A DNA stretch of 64,000 nucleotides from V1-33 sp964523105 (lineage in GTDB: Bacteria > Verrucomicrobiota > Verrucomicrobiia > Verrucomicrobiales > V1-33). The first letter of the stretch is position 1. Each line of letters begins with the position of its first letter. The notes beneath the pieces are model-generated. The model ran no database searches, had not been told where the DNA came from, and saw only the letters and a list, made by a program, of their open reading frames with translations. The DNA is taken from positions 124,001 to 188,000 of the forward strand of contig CAZFZN010000005.1 in the NCBI GenBank assembly GCA_964523105.1, given 5' to 3'. A program made the position numbers and the translations under genes. This document shows positions 24,205-35,000 of this stretch, in pieces.

Positions 24205-25878
24205 ATGTCCGCCGCTCCCGTTTCTCCCCCGATCGCCAAAGCGCCAATGCCCGCACCCATTCCGCTGACGGTGCGCCGCTTTCGTCAGCCGAAGAAGAAT
24301 ATCCCGCAGACGAAAATCGAGCGGGACCGCATCTTGAATTACATCCGGGACTATGTGGAGCGGGAGAAGCCGGTGCCGCCGCTGCCGCAGGAGGATTTGA
24401 TGATGCACGCGAACCGGCTGGTGGAGGAGCTGAAGCTGGATCCTATCGTGCGGGACTATGTGGGCGTGCTGTTCAGCAATGAACTGTGGCGCGAGACACT
24501 GGCGACGATTCCCTACGAGCGCCGGCTGCTGCTGATGCCGAAGTGCCTGCGCGTGGAGAGCAAGTGCCCGGCGCCGTTCGATGAATTCGGACTGCTCTGC
24601 AAACAGTGCGGGCTGTGCACCATCCAGGACTTTCAGAATGAGGCGGAGCGGCTGGGCTACGCGGTGCTGGTGGCCGAAGGGAGTGCGGTGGTGATGAGTT
24701 TGATCCAGACGGGCAAGATCGAGGCCATCGTGGGCATTTCCTGTCTGCCGGTGCTGGAGCGGACGTTTCCTTATGTGGAAGCCGCGGCGATTCCCGCCGT
24801 GGCCGTGCCCTTGCTCCAGGACGACTGCATCGATACGACCGTGGATATCGACTGGGTGTGGGATTACATTCACCTGACCAGCGAGGACAAAACCCGCCGG
24901 CTGAATCTGAATGCGCTGCACGACGAAGTGCGCGGGTGGTTCACGGGCGAATCTCTGGACGCGCTGATGGGCGTGCCGGAAGGCCACGCGGAGGAGATCG
25001 CCCGAAAGTGGCTGCTGCGCGCCGGCAAACGCTGGCGGCCGTTCCTGGCCGTGGCGGTGAGTCAGGCGCTCCGGTCGAATGCCGATGCGCCGCTGAGCGA
25101 GGCCATTAAAAAGATCGCCGTTGCCGTGGAATGTTTCCACAAGGCATCGCTCATTCACGACGACATCGAGGACGGCGACGACAAGCGATATGACGAGCCG
25201 GCGCTGCATGCGGAATACGGCATTCCCTGTGCGCTGAATGCGGGCGACCTGCTCATCGGCGAAGGCTATCGTCTGCTCGCCGCTGCCGGCGTACCGGCCG
25301 CGGCGCTGGGCGCGATGATCCGCATCGCCAGCGAAGGTCAGCGCGAACTGGCGCGCGGTCAGGGCACCGAACTGGAATGGCAGCGCAATCCGCGGCCGCT
25401 CGGCACGGGTCAGGTGCTGGAAATCTTCCGCCGCAAAACGGCGCCGGCCTTTTCGGTGGCCCTGCTCTGTGGCGCGGCCCACGCGGGACGGCTCGATGAA
25501 GTGGAGGACGCGCTTGTCGCGTTCAGTGAAGCCATCGGCATTGCCTACCAAATCCGCGACGACCTCGACGACCGCGCGGACGACACCGATGCCGCGGCGC
25601 AGGCCGTGCATCCCAACATCATCGAAGCGACGGCGCGCGAACGGTTCAAAGGCAACATGGATGAAGCTGTTGAGAGCGTGCTCATGCTGCTGGAACGCTA
25701 CAAGGAGCAGGCCATCCGCACTCTTCAGGACCTGGACAACGCCAACCTCAAAGGCCTGCTCCGCCGCATCGTCGGCAAAATGTTCAACGAACTGAAGATC
25801 GAGGGCTGGTGCCGCGAGCAGGAGGTGAAGCACGGCTTCGCTCCGGCGGCACAGCAGGCTTTGCCGACTTCGGGTTAA
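24205..25878 (+). CDS. DUF116 - polyprenyl diphosphate synthase fusion
   Basis: This is a 557-residue two-domain protein. Residues about 40-240 resemble DUF116, with a cysteine set at C114, SKC, and C132-KQC135-GLC138 and the following AIVGISCLPVLE; DUF116 proteins are suspected to bind an iron-sulfur cluster or other metal. Residues about 245-545 are a trans-isoprenyl diphosphate synthase with the first aspartate motif D319-D-I-E-D323 and the second D452-D-L-D-D. This part condenses IPP with allylic diphosphates to make a polyprenyl chain for quinones or carriers. No stop or start separates the domains. It is divergent from rmlB over 234 bases. The role of the DUF116 part is unknown. Confidence 0.86.
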   Translation: MSAAPVSPPIAKAPMPAPIPLTVRRFRQPKKNIPQTKIERDRILNYIRDYVEREKPVPPLPQEDLMMHANRLVEELKLDPIVRDYVGVLFSNELWRETLATIPYERRLLLMPKCLRVESKCPAPFDEFGLLCKQCGLCTIQDFQNEAERLGYAVLVAEGSAVVMSLIQTGKIEAIVGISCLPVLERTFPYVEAAAIPAVAVPLLQDDCIDTTVDIDWVWDYIHLTSEDKTRRLNLNALHDEVRGWFTGESLDALMGVPEGHAEEIARKWLLRAGKRWRPFLAVAVSQALRSNADAPLSEAIKKIAVAVECFHKASLIHDDIEDGDDKRYDEPALHAEYGIPCALNAGDLLIGEGYRLLAAAGVPAAALGAMIRIASEGQRELARGQGTELEWQRNPRPLGTGQVLEIFRRKTAPAFSVALLCGAAHAGRLDEVEDALVAFSEAIGIAYQIRDDLDDRADDTDAAAQAVHPNIIEATARERFKGNMDEAVESVLMLLERYKEQAIRTLQDLDNANLKGLLRRIVGKMFNELKIEGWCREQEVKHGFAPAAQQALPTSG

Positions 25879-25899
25879 AACCAGGGCGGGACGTCCTGA

Positions 25900-28632
25900 C
25901 TACGGGAAGCGATAATCCACCCGCACACGGTAGAACGCATCGCCGCCCGGCGGTGCGGGGAACCGGAACTCCAGTTCCGGTCCCGTTGGCGTGACCGGCG
26001 CTCCTTCATCGGACCACGAGGAAAGGTCCGCCGATTTCTGGAGCATGTAACGGCGCTGCATGCTCGCAGTGGTCCGGAGAACGGCGACAGGATGGCGCGA
26101 GGCGGGGGCGGGCGTCAGGCTCAGAATGCGAAACGCACTCGCCGGATTCAGCGGATCGGTGTCGGCGAGAAATTCCTCACGGTTCGTCCGGCTGTCGTTA
26201 TCAGGATCGGCGTCGCCGTCGGGCATGGAGAAATCCAGCCCGCGGGCGCGCTCCCAGGAATCAGCCATGCCGTCGCTGTCGAAATCCTCCGCGGTCACAT
26301 TCAGGGTCACGCGGCCGCCTGGTTCCGCGGTGGCGATGAGTTCACAGTCGAAACTGGCGTCGTTGCTGACATTGAGGTGCTGATGCAGTTCGACGGCGAG
26401 CACATTCCCGCCGTCGTTCAGTGCGGCGATAGCCGTGGCGTTGAGCGTGAACTCCATCCAGGCCGCTTCCAGTTCGCCTTCGACGGGCAGAATGGCGCCG
26501 GTTTCAAATCCGGCGTCCGCCGGCAGGTTGTCGCGCGCGATTTCCACGCCGTTCAGATAGACGGCCGCGCCGTCGTCGCGCAGCAGGCGAAGCTTGAGCG
26601 ACTGCAGCATCGTCTTCGGCAGCGGGAGCGTGAACGACTTTCTGAAGTAAGTCGTCACGGGCGGCGTGTTTAGCAGATAGGACAGTTTCGTCGTCTCCGG
26701 GCGGTCATCGAGCGTATTGTCATCACCATAACCGATTTCTGCCGCCCCGTTGCTCCAGCCGGCATCGGAAAAAGCGGCGGCGCGCCATGCGGTGCCCTGA
26801 TCGCTGCCGTCGTCGAGATATTTCCAGTTCGCGCCGGCAGGGATGAGGCGCAGTGCCGCCGGTTCCGTGCCGCCGTCGCTGACGCGATAGAGAAACGAGT
26901 CGGAACCGGTGAAGCCGGTGTCGGGTGTGTAGGTGAATGCGCCGTCGGGCTGCAGCGCGAGCTGCCCGTGCGAGGGCGGCGTCAGCACCCAAGCGGTGAG
27001 CACGGCGGAGTCGATGTCCGTGTCGTTGGCGAGCACACCGGTGAGGCCGGTCTGGCGCGAGAGTTTGAAATCGAAGCTGACATCCGCCGGGTCCACCTGC
27101 TGGAGCGAGAACAGGTCGGTGGTGGAGAACTGATGGACCTCCACCGCGACGGTGTTGCGGCCCTCGATGAGCAACTCCGGCGGGACGGTCGCGGGAAAGA
27201 ACTGCGTCTCCGCAGCGTTCGGAATGCGCGATTCGGCCAGGGTGTTGTAAGTCGCACCGGCCGCGAGGTTTTGCCGCGCGACTTCGATGCCGTTGAGATA
27301 AACCGCCGCACCGTCGTCGCGCAAAAGCTCCAGCGTCAGGCTGCGCGTGCTGTTCACATCGGTGACATTGAACTCCCGGCGAAAGTAAGCCGTGGGCCGG
27401 GCAGCGCTGCCGCGGATGTTGGTGGCCTCGGTGCGGTTGCCGCCCAGCAATCCGGCGTCGCCATAGCCGAGTTCCGCCGGGCCGGATGACCACGCGCTGT
27501 CATTGTAATGCCACGCGCGCCATGCGGTGCCGAGGTCGGTGCCGGAGTGGTGATACTTCCACGTCGCGCCCGGGTTGATGATCTGTTCCGCCGTCTGCAT
27601 GCCGTTCGCGCTCACCGCCAGCGAAGTGCCGGCGCGCACGAGGTAGGAATCGCTGCCCGCCACCGGCGCGTCGTTCACCGGGGTGACCGTCAAATTCACG
27701 GTCGCGGGCTCCGACTGCTCCACCGGTGCGAGCGGCAGCGGCGCGCTGGCGCGGATGGTGCCGTTGATGGAAAAGCCCAGCACCGTGCCTGCATCGAGAG
27801 CCACGTTGCCGCGGTAGTTGATCTGCATTTCGAGCCGCGCCTGCCCGCCGGCGGCGGTGAGCTTGCCGTTGAAGGGCATAATGATGGCCGGCAGCGCGAG
27901 CGGCAGCGGCGTTTCCGGCACAAGGTCGGCGAGTTGTCCGGTGCCCTTCACCGTGCCGTTGCCGGTGACGCTGAAGATGCTGCCGCCGGCATCGAAGCCC
28001 CCGTTGCTCCGCACCGTGGCCACCGGTCCGGCGGATTCCATGCTCAGCGAAATCGCCTCCGCCGGCGCATTGAATTCCACCGCCGCCGCGCACAGTGTCA
28101 GGATGCAGCCGATGCCGAGCTGCAGACTCACCGGATCTGTCAGGGTCGCCTCCAGCGAGGTGACCTGCACGACGCTGAACGGCGCGTTGTCCGGCGCGAC
28201 TCCCGCGGCGATGGCACCGCGCACGTTCGAGGTCGCGGAATCGCTGGAGTAACTCGGCACGCCTTCGAACACCAGCCGCAGTGTCGCGCCCACGGTCAGG
28301 CTGCTGTTGGGCTCGTCGATGGTGAACTGCGTGGACGGACGGTCACCGAAGATGCGATAGGAAAAGCTGTCGTTGCCGTGGTAATCCGCTGCCGGCGCAA
28401 ACGTGAAAGCGCCATCCGGAGACAGGGTCACCGTCCCGTGCAGCGGCGAGGTCACGAGGCCCGTGGCCGGAGCGGCGGCGTTCCCGGGCTGATCGTTAGT
28501 CATCAATCCCTGTGATGCCGTTCTTGTGACGGCCACTTCCTCCGCCGTGGTGAACGAATCGTCCGCCGCCAGGGGCGGAGCGGCGGTGAGCCGGGTGAGG
28601 CTGAGGATCAGAAAAAGTGCGAAGCTTCGCAT
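25900..28632 (-). CDS. Large secreted multi-domain adhesin-like protein (910 aa)
   Basis: The signal peptide MRSFALFLILSLTRLTAA at ATG 28632 sets the start. The body holds cadherin/VCBS-like tandem domains (HGTVTLSPDGAFTFAPAADYHGNDSFSYR near the N-terminus and a second copy with GQLALQPDGAFTYTPDTGFTGSDSFLYR), and two near-repeated galactose-binding-like modules (YFRREFNV / YFRKSFTL followed by LRDDGAAVYLNGxEIAR). After these come a calcium-type acidic repeat (DFDSDGMADSWE, DGDADPDNDSRTNREEF) and a C-terminal KSADLSSW module ending FYRVRV. It is likely a surface or secreted protein that binds glycans or calcium. The gene ends 21 bases after the DUF116 fusion and is divergent from the giant TPR gene. 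Confidence 0.82.
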   Translation of the reverse strand: MRSFALFLILSLTRLTAAPPLAADDSFTTAEEVAVTRTASQGLMTNDQPGNAAAPATGLVTSPLHGTVTLSPDGAFTFAPAADYHGNDSFSYRIFGDRPSTQFTIDEPNSSLTVGATLRLVFEGVPSYSSDSATSNVRGAIAAGVAPDNAPFSVVQVTSLEATLTDPVSLQLGIGCILTLCAAAVEFNAPAEAISLSMESAGPVATVRSNGGFDAGGSIFSVTGNGTVKGTGQLADLVPETPLPLALPAIIMPFNGKLTAAGGQARLEMQINYRGNVALDAGTVLGFSINGTIRASAPLPLAPVEQSEPATVNLTVTPVNDAPVAGSDSYLVRAGTSLAVSANGMQTAEQIINPGATWKYHHSGTDLGTAWRAWHYNDSAWSSGPAELGYGDAGLLGGNRTEATNIRGSAARPTAYFRREFNVTDVNSTRSLTLELLRDDGAAVYLNGIEVARQNLAAGATYNTLAESRIPNAAETQFFPATVPPELLIEGRNTVAVEVHQFSTTDLFSLQQVDPADVSFDFKLSRQTGLTGVLANDTDIDSAVLTAWVLTPPSHGQLALQPDGAFTYTPDTGFTGSDSFLYRVSDGGTEPAALRLIPAGANWKYLDDGSDQGTAWRAAAFSDAGWSNGAAEIGYGDDNTLDDRPETTKLSYLLNTPPVTTYFRKSFTLPLPKTMLQSLKLRLLRDDGAAVYLNGVEIARDNLPADAGFETGAILPVEGELEAAWMEFTLNATAIAALNDGGNVLAVELHQHLNVSNDASFDCELIATAEPGGRVTLNVTAEDFDSDGMADSWERARGLDFSMPDGDADPDNDSRTNREEFLADTDPLNPASAFRILSLTPAPASRHPVAVLRTTASMQRRYMLQKSADLSSWSDEGAPVTPTGPELEFRFPAPPGGDAFYRVRVDYRFP

Positions 28633-28789
28633 GCCGCACCATACGAACGCCCGGCCCGGGGCGTCAACAATTCCGTCACGGCCGCGCGCCGGGAAGCCGT
28701 CCCGGCCGCTCAAATGGCAAACGCGGCACGGAGCTTGTGACTCGCGGAAACGCCGGGGCACTCCCGAATCCGCGGCATAGGGAAACACC

Positions 28790-28943
28790 TGTCATGAGTC
28801 GTTGAATTTTTTGCGTATGGCTCAAAAGAATGATTGGCTTTTAGGCGCGGGGGGAGTAGGAATTGACCACGCTGCTGTGAGGGCAAAGGGGACCGCTCAC
28901 ACAGTGGCAGGCGCGTCAGGGCAACCTGACGCGCCATTTTTTT
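28790..28943 (+). ncRNA. Candidate small RNA or 5' attenuator ending in an intrinsic terminator
   Basis: A terminator-type hairpin has arms 28910-28920 and 28925-28935 (11 perfect pairs, GCAA loop) followed by A and seven T. It lies between two divergent genes, where no upstream + strand gene needs it. A second, imperfect hairpin (GTGAG/CTCAC region, 28870-28907) precedes it, and an AT-rich promoter-like stretch with TTGAAT lies at 28802-28807. The giant TPR gene starts 107 bases after it, so it is either a stand-alone RNA or a leader that ends transcription conditionally. It matches no riboswitch class that I know. Confidence 0.55.
28910..28943 (+). terminator. Intrinsic terminator with GCAA loop and T7
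   Basis: GGCGCGTCAGG (28910-28920) and CCTGACGCGCC (28925-28935) pair perfectly around GCAA, followed by a run of seven T (28937-28943). Confidence 0.9.
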
Positions 28944-29049
28944 CGGACGCGGGAGCTTGTGGCCGGGAACCGAAGCTGCGGAAACCGTCCCGTCCGGCGG
29001 CGCGAAAAATTGCCTGTGCCGTGCGCCGGGTTTGGCGTTATGAGCCCGT

Positions 29050-32000
29050 ATGCCCGGTCCCCGATCCTCCCTGCTCCTGCTGCTCGCGATGTCCTTCGCG
29101 GGAGCGCCGCCGCTCGTGGCCGGGGAGTTGAATGACAAGGCGGCGCGACTGCTGGAACCGCTGCAAAAGCGGCCCGGTTCCGGCGTGCTGTTCGAGCGGT
29201 TTGTGAATGCGTGGCTCGACTCGGGCACACTGGAGGAGCTGGGGCGATTCCTGACAGAGCGTGCCGCAGCGGATCCCTCGACCGCCAACCGGCTGCTCCT
29301 TGCGCTGTTCCATTCACGTCAGGGCGAAACGGTGAAGTCGCTGGAGCAGTTCCGCGCGGCGCTCGCCTCCGATGCCGGCAGCGCGGAGGTTTGGTATCAG
29401 AAAGCGGTTCTCGAATCGCGCACGCTCGACTTCGCGAGCGCCATCGTTTCCCTGGAAAAATGTCTCGCGCTGAAGCCGGCGGGGGAACTGCCGCTCCAGG
29501 CGGCGCAGTTGCTGGGACGCCTCCAGGCGCGCGCCGGCCGCTCCGCGCAGGCCATTCAAACATGGCGTGCACTCATGGAGACGCGTCCGGACGATGAAGA
29601 GCTGCGCGAGGACATTCTCGAACTTCAGATATCCGAAAGCCTGTGGCCCGCCGCACAGGAAACCGCGCAGGCGCTCGTGGAGAAAACCGCCGATCCCTAT
29701 CGCCGCGTGCTGCGGCGCATGAGGCTCGGCGACGTGCTCGACCGCTCCGGGCAGCGCGACCGCGCGCTGGAAACCTTCGCCGCCTGTCTCGCCGACACCG
29801 GCGCCGGCTCGTGGCTCGAAAAGGAAATTCTCAGTCAGATCGAAAAGCTTTTCCGCCGGGAGGATGATTTGTCAGGGCTGCGTGCGTATTTTACCAAACT
29901 GCTGGAAACGCATGCGCACCGCGCCGGACTGCAGCGTGCGCAGGCGCGGCTGTTGATGGAGGCCGGCGAAACGGATGCCGCCATTGCCTGCGGCCGCGCT
30001 CTCATGGAATTGTCGCCGGGCGACCGCGCGGTGCGCGAGGAGTTCATTGCTCTGCTCAACGGCGCCGGGCGGACCGCGGAGGCGGTTTCGCAGATGGCAC
30101 AGCTGGTGGCGCAGGCTCCGGACGATCTGGAACTGCGGCTCACCCTGGCCGAACTCAAACAAGCCGCGCGCGACACGGAAGGGGCGCTCACCGCGCTGCG
30201 CGATTATGCGCAGCGCGCCGGCGGCCGGGAGGGAACGGCGCTGCGCGTCGCCGGCCTGATGGACCGGTGGGGCGCAACGGCTGAAGCCGTGACAACACTG
30301 CGCGCGGCTTTGGAAAAATCAGACCAGCCGGATGTCCGGCAGATGCTCGCCGCGCTGCTGCACAAGTCCGGCCGGAAAGAGGAGGCCCTGACGGAATGGC
30401 AGCGCATCGCGGCGGCCGGCGGGCTGCCGCAGGTGCAGCAGACCGCCCGTGCCATGCAGGCGCACGGTGAAGGAGCCGCGGCGTGGGAACTGATGATGTC
30501 CGCCGCACCGCGCGCCGGGAGCGATGCCGTTTTTCTGACGCAGCTTTGTGCGCTGGCGGAGGACCCGGAGCGCGCCCGGGCTGTGCTTCCCTTCGCGCAC
30601 CGGCTGGTGGAACTTGCGCGCTCGGCCTCCGATTTGAACCACGCGCTCGACGCCGCCCGGCGCGCCGTGGTTTTGTCAGGCCAGGAGGACGAATTCACCG
30701 CCGGGCTCGCCGATTCTGCGGCTTCGGCGCAGTCGCTTTGCCTGCTCGCCGTGCTGCGGGAGGGGGCGCGCGACACGCCCGGGGCCGAAGCCGCACTGGA
30801 GAAAGCCCGCACGCTCTCGCCGGAACTGGCGCTTTCGCAATCGGCGAGGCTGTGGACGATGCGGGGCGATTTTGTCAGGGCCGCGGCGGCGGGGGAGCAG
30901 TGGTTCAACAGTCCCGGAGGGCGTCAGGGGCATGTCGCGGAGATGCTGGCCTCGCTGCAGCAGCGCGCGGGAAACCCCGCGGAAGCCCTGCGCTGGACGC
31001 AGGAGTGGCGCCGGCTGGTTCCGGGAGCCGCGGCGCCGGTGCTCGCGGAAGCGCGGCTGCTGGAAGCGCTGGGACGCGAAAATGAAGCCTTCGCCGTGCT
31101 GCGCAGCGCCGCCGGAAGGATGGAGGATCACGCGGACATCCAGGCACGTCTGGCTTCTTTCAGTCTCCAGGCGGGACGCCCGGCGGAGGCCCTGCGGGTT
31201 TTCAGCAGGCTGTATGAGGACGCCGCCGATCTCAGCGGCAGGATGCGCTGGCTGGGTGAATGGGGGGAGGCGGCGCAGGCCGCCGGCCAGCTGGACAGCC
31301 TCATCGCGCAGTTCGAGGAACGCCGCCGGGAGAACCGCGGCAGCATCGCGCCGCTCATGGCCCTGGCGGAACTTCACCGCATCGCCGACAATTACGAGTC
31401 CCGCCGCAATGCCCTGACGGAAGCGGCGCGCCTCAAGCCTGACGATCCGGAAATCGCCCTCGAAATCGCCCGCCTCGAATCGCGCGAGGGCGACACGGAG
31501 GCCGCCATCCGCACGCTGCGGCCCATGCTTTCGAAAGACCCGTCCGGCCGTGTCGCCTCCCTGCTGGCGGATCTGCTCATCAACAGCGGGCAGCTGGACG
31601 AAGGCATCCGCCTCCTGACAGAACGCACGGCCGCTTCACCCGGCGCTGCGGAACTCGCGGCGCTTTCGCTGGCCCGGCGCGATGAGGAGGCGACGGCGCT
31701 CCGGTTTCTCCTTCCTCATCTGGAGAAGCACCCGGCGGACTGGCGGCTGCAGTTCCTCGCGGCGCTGATCGAATGGCGCACGGGCGCGCACGATGCAGCC
31801 GTCGCGCGTCTGTTGCCGCTGCTGGAGGCCGCGAATCCGCTGGCACGCGCCGGCGGCTCTGCCGTCCTGACAGCGAGCCCGGGTTACGATGACATGGTGG
31901 TCCGCCTGATGCCGCCGGATGTGCAGCGGTTCTTCCGCGTCCTCCAGGAGAGCAACAATCTGACAGGCGCCTCGTACGCCCAGTGGGCGCAGAGCCGGCA

Positions 32001-35000
32001 GTCGCCCTACACTTCACTGCCCGCGGGCCTGGAAGAGCTCCGGGACCGTGCGGCGGCACTGGCGCTGGAACTGGCGAAATCGGCTGCGGAGGAAAAGCAG
32101 TCCGTGTGGATTGCCGAAATCGAGCGCCGCGGCTATCCGTTCGCGAAGCTGATGCTGGAGCTTCCTCCCATGCGGGGGCTGCGTCCGGCGGACCGGGATT
32201 ATGATTTCACGGAACTGCTGCGCCGGTACCCTGACAATCGTCTGCTGCTGGCCCTGGCGGCGAACTTCACCTCTTTCCGGAACTGGCGGGAGCCCGCGGA
32301 TGTCGCGCTGGCGGAGCAGGCATGGAAGGCTTTCCGAACCGATGCCCCGCGCGCCGCCATCTACCTTGCGCTGCCGGGCGCGGGCCACGGTGAATCTCCC
32401 GCGGCATGGGAATCCGAAGTGCTCGCGGCGGCGGAGGAACTGGAGCACGCCCCCGCGCTGCTCCAGTCAGCCGCGGCACGCAGCGCAGGCTTTTCCGGCA
32501 GCGACGAATACCGCGGCGTCGAAATCTCCGCCCCGGGACCGTGGCAGCAGAGGATCGTGGCGCTCCTCAACCGCTGGCGCGCGGACCAGGCCGGGACTGC
32601 CGGGAACTCCGGTCCCGCGGCGGCGGTGCGCAACATGGTGTTCCAGATGCTGGCCCGTGACTGTGTGGTTCGCGGCGATGCGGCGGCGCTGGCGACTCTG
32701 CTCGAATCGGAGTGGCAGGAGCAGTCCGCGGCGCCGCCCCTTGCTGCGAACGATGATGATATCGCCGCGCCGCTGGGCTTTCCTCCGTGGTTCGTGCCGG
32801 GATTGTCGGAGCGACTGAGCTACGTCCTGAGAAGCGTGGTGAGTGCTGAGGTGGCGGCGCAGACGGCTCCGCTCGTGAAGGACGCGGTGCTGCGCGTGCT
32901 GCTCGCCGGCAAGGCGAACGGGGAGGCGCTGGAGCGGGCGATGCAGGACGTGCCGCCCGCGGCCTCGGCACCGGTGGTTCCTTTGATTCTCCACGCAGCG
33001 TGGGCGGAAAAACGCGGCGACTTTGCCGCGGCGGCGGAGCACGCGGTGAAAGCGCTCTATTCGCCGGTCAGTCAGGAATTGCGGCGGCGTCTCGACGGCG
33101 CCCTCGCATGGTGGGCCGCGAAAAAAGGCCGGCCCGGCGACGCGCTCCATGCGGCGGGCCGGGAGGCGGTGCTGCGTCTCCGCCGTGATGCCACCACGCA
33201 GGAGCGGCGGGCGGAGCTGGCCACCCTGATGGACCGGCTGGGCCTGACAGAAGAGGCCGACCGTCTGATGCGTCAGGGAAAGGCCGCCGAGTCCGCCCTC
33301 GCCGCCACGCCGGACGAGCGGCTGGAGCGGCTGCTCGACGAGGGACGGAACAAAGAGGCCCTGCCGGTGCTCCTATCCGATCTGCGCGGCTGGGCACGGC
33401 TGAAGATCAACTCCGGCGGCGAACCGTCGCGCGACACCCTGATGGAATGGCGCACGCGGGTGCAGGCGAATGGATTGCTGCCGCAGGTGATGCAGGCGCT
33501 GCTGCCGCCCGGCGCCACTCCGCAGCAAACCGCGGAGTTTGCCGCCGCGTGCGAGTTGACAGGCGATCTGATCCCTGCCCGCGAGCATTACGAAAAGGCC
33601 CTCGCCGCGGGCGTGCAGAAACGGGTGCCGCAACTGCTCCTGTCCATTCTGGTGCAGTCGGACCACGGTGCCGCCATGGAATTGCTGCAGCGGCATCCGG
33701 AACTTCTGAAACCGGAAGCGGTGCAGCGCTGGATGCAGCAGATGGTCTCGGACCGTTCGCGGACTGCCCGCATGGAGGAACTGCTCACGGCCTCGCACTT
33801 CTTCGAGCGCATGCTTCAGGAACTGCCTCCGGAGCACTTCGGCCCCGGATTCCCGGCGGCCACGGTGCTGGAGTTCTGCGGCGGCGAAGCGCTGGCCGGC
33901 GAATTCCATTCCGTTTCGGAAGTGGCGTCAGGAAACCGGCTCGATTTGCTGGGAGAGCCGCCCTCCGCGGCGGAGACGGAGCGCGTCCGGGCTCTGGCGG
34001 CGGAACGACTCGCGTCGTACGCGCGGCTGGCGGAAGCGTTCGCGCGCCTGCCGTGTTTGAAATCTGCGGCCTGGCAGGAACTGGAACAGTCGTGGTCGCT
34101 GCTGAACAAACCGCCGGAGGAACTGCTGGCTTTGCAGCTGGAAATGGTGCTGCGTGAACTCGAGCCTGACAGACCGGAGCGCCGCGGTTCCGTCAGCCCC
34201 TCGCAACTCCCGGACCTGCTCGACAGCCTCATGCTGCGGGCGGTGAAGCTGGAGCGCGGCGGGGACTTCGCGGCGAAGATCGTGCCGGCGGTGCAGCGCC
34301 GGTTTTCCCCGGAGACGGCGGCACGGCTGTTGAAGAAGTGGCCGCTCTTCGAGTGTCCGCGGGAGGCATTTGCCGCCGCAGCGCAGCGGTTTCTGGAGCA
34401 GCACGGTGCGAAGGAATGGGGCACCGTGATTCGCGCGGCCCACGAGCGCGGCGCCGGAGCGGAACTCGCCCCCCAACTGCTGACCTATTATTCCAATCCC
34501 GATCCGAAAGCCAAAGAGCGCAATGAGGATGCGTTCGGCATCTGGTGCGCGCTGCTGGAGCGATTGGAAGGCCGGGAGGCGGCAGAGCGATTCTTTCGCG
34601 ATGTGATGGAGCGCTTGCCCGGCCCGGCGGCGGGACGTGCGGCGGTCTTCAAGGATGCCTCGTCGCTGCCGCTGACCACCGCCATCCTCCTGACCGCGAG
34701 CCTCGCGCAGCAGGAGTCGTGGACGGGTTATGTCATGCGCTGGCTGCGCGCGGAGTTCATCCCGCATGCGTCGGCGGAGGTTGAGGAGTCGATGGCCGAT
34801 GCCTTCGGCGACTGGACGGTCAGTGCGCCGCTCTTCAGGCTCACCGGGGAGGGCAGGCTGCCGGAGGCGAAGGCTTATCTCGATTCGCTGCCGCTCACGG
34901 GCGACCTGACGGATTTTTACGGAGTCTCGGGCGATGTGATTACCTACGTCGCCCGCGCGCTGCAGAATCTTTCCGCGGAGCAGCGCGGTGCGCTGGGGCT

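Noticed and set aside
24031..25833. A 600-residue His- and Arg-rich minus-strand frame
   Set aside because: It is the complement of the DUF116-prenyl synthase gene, which has intact catalytic motifs.
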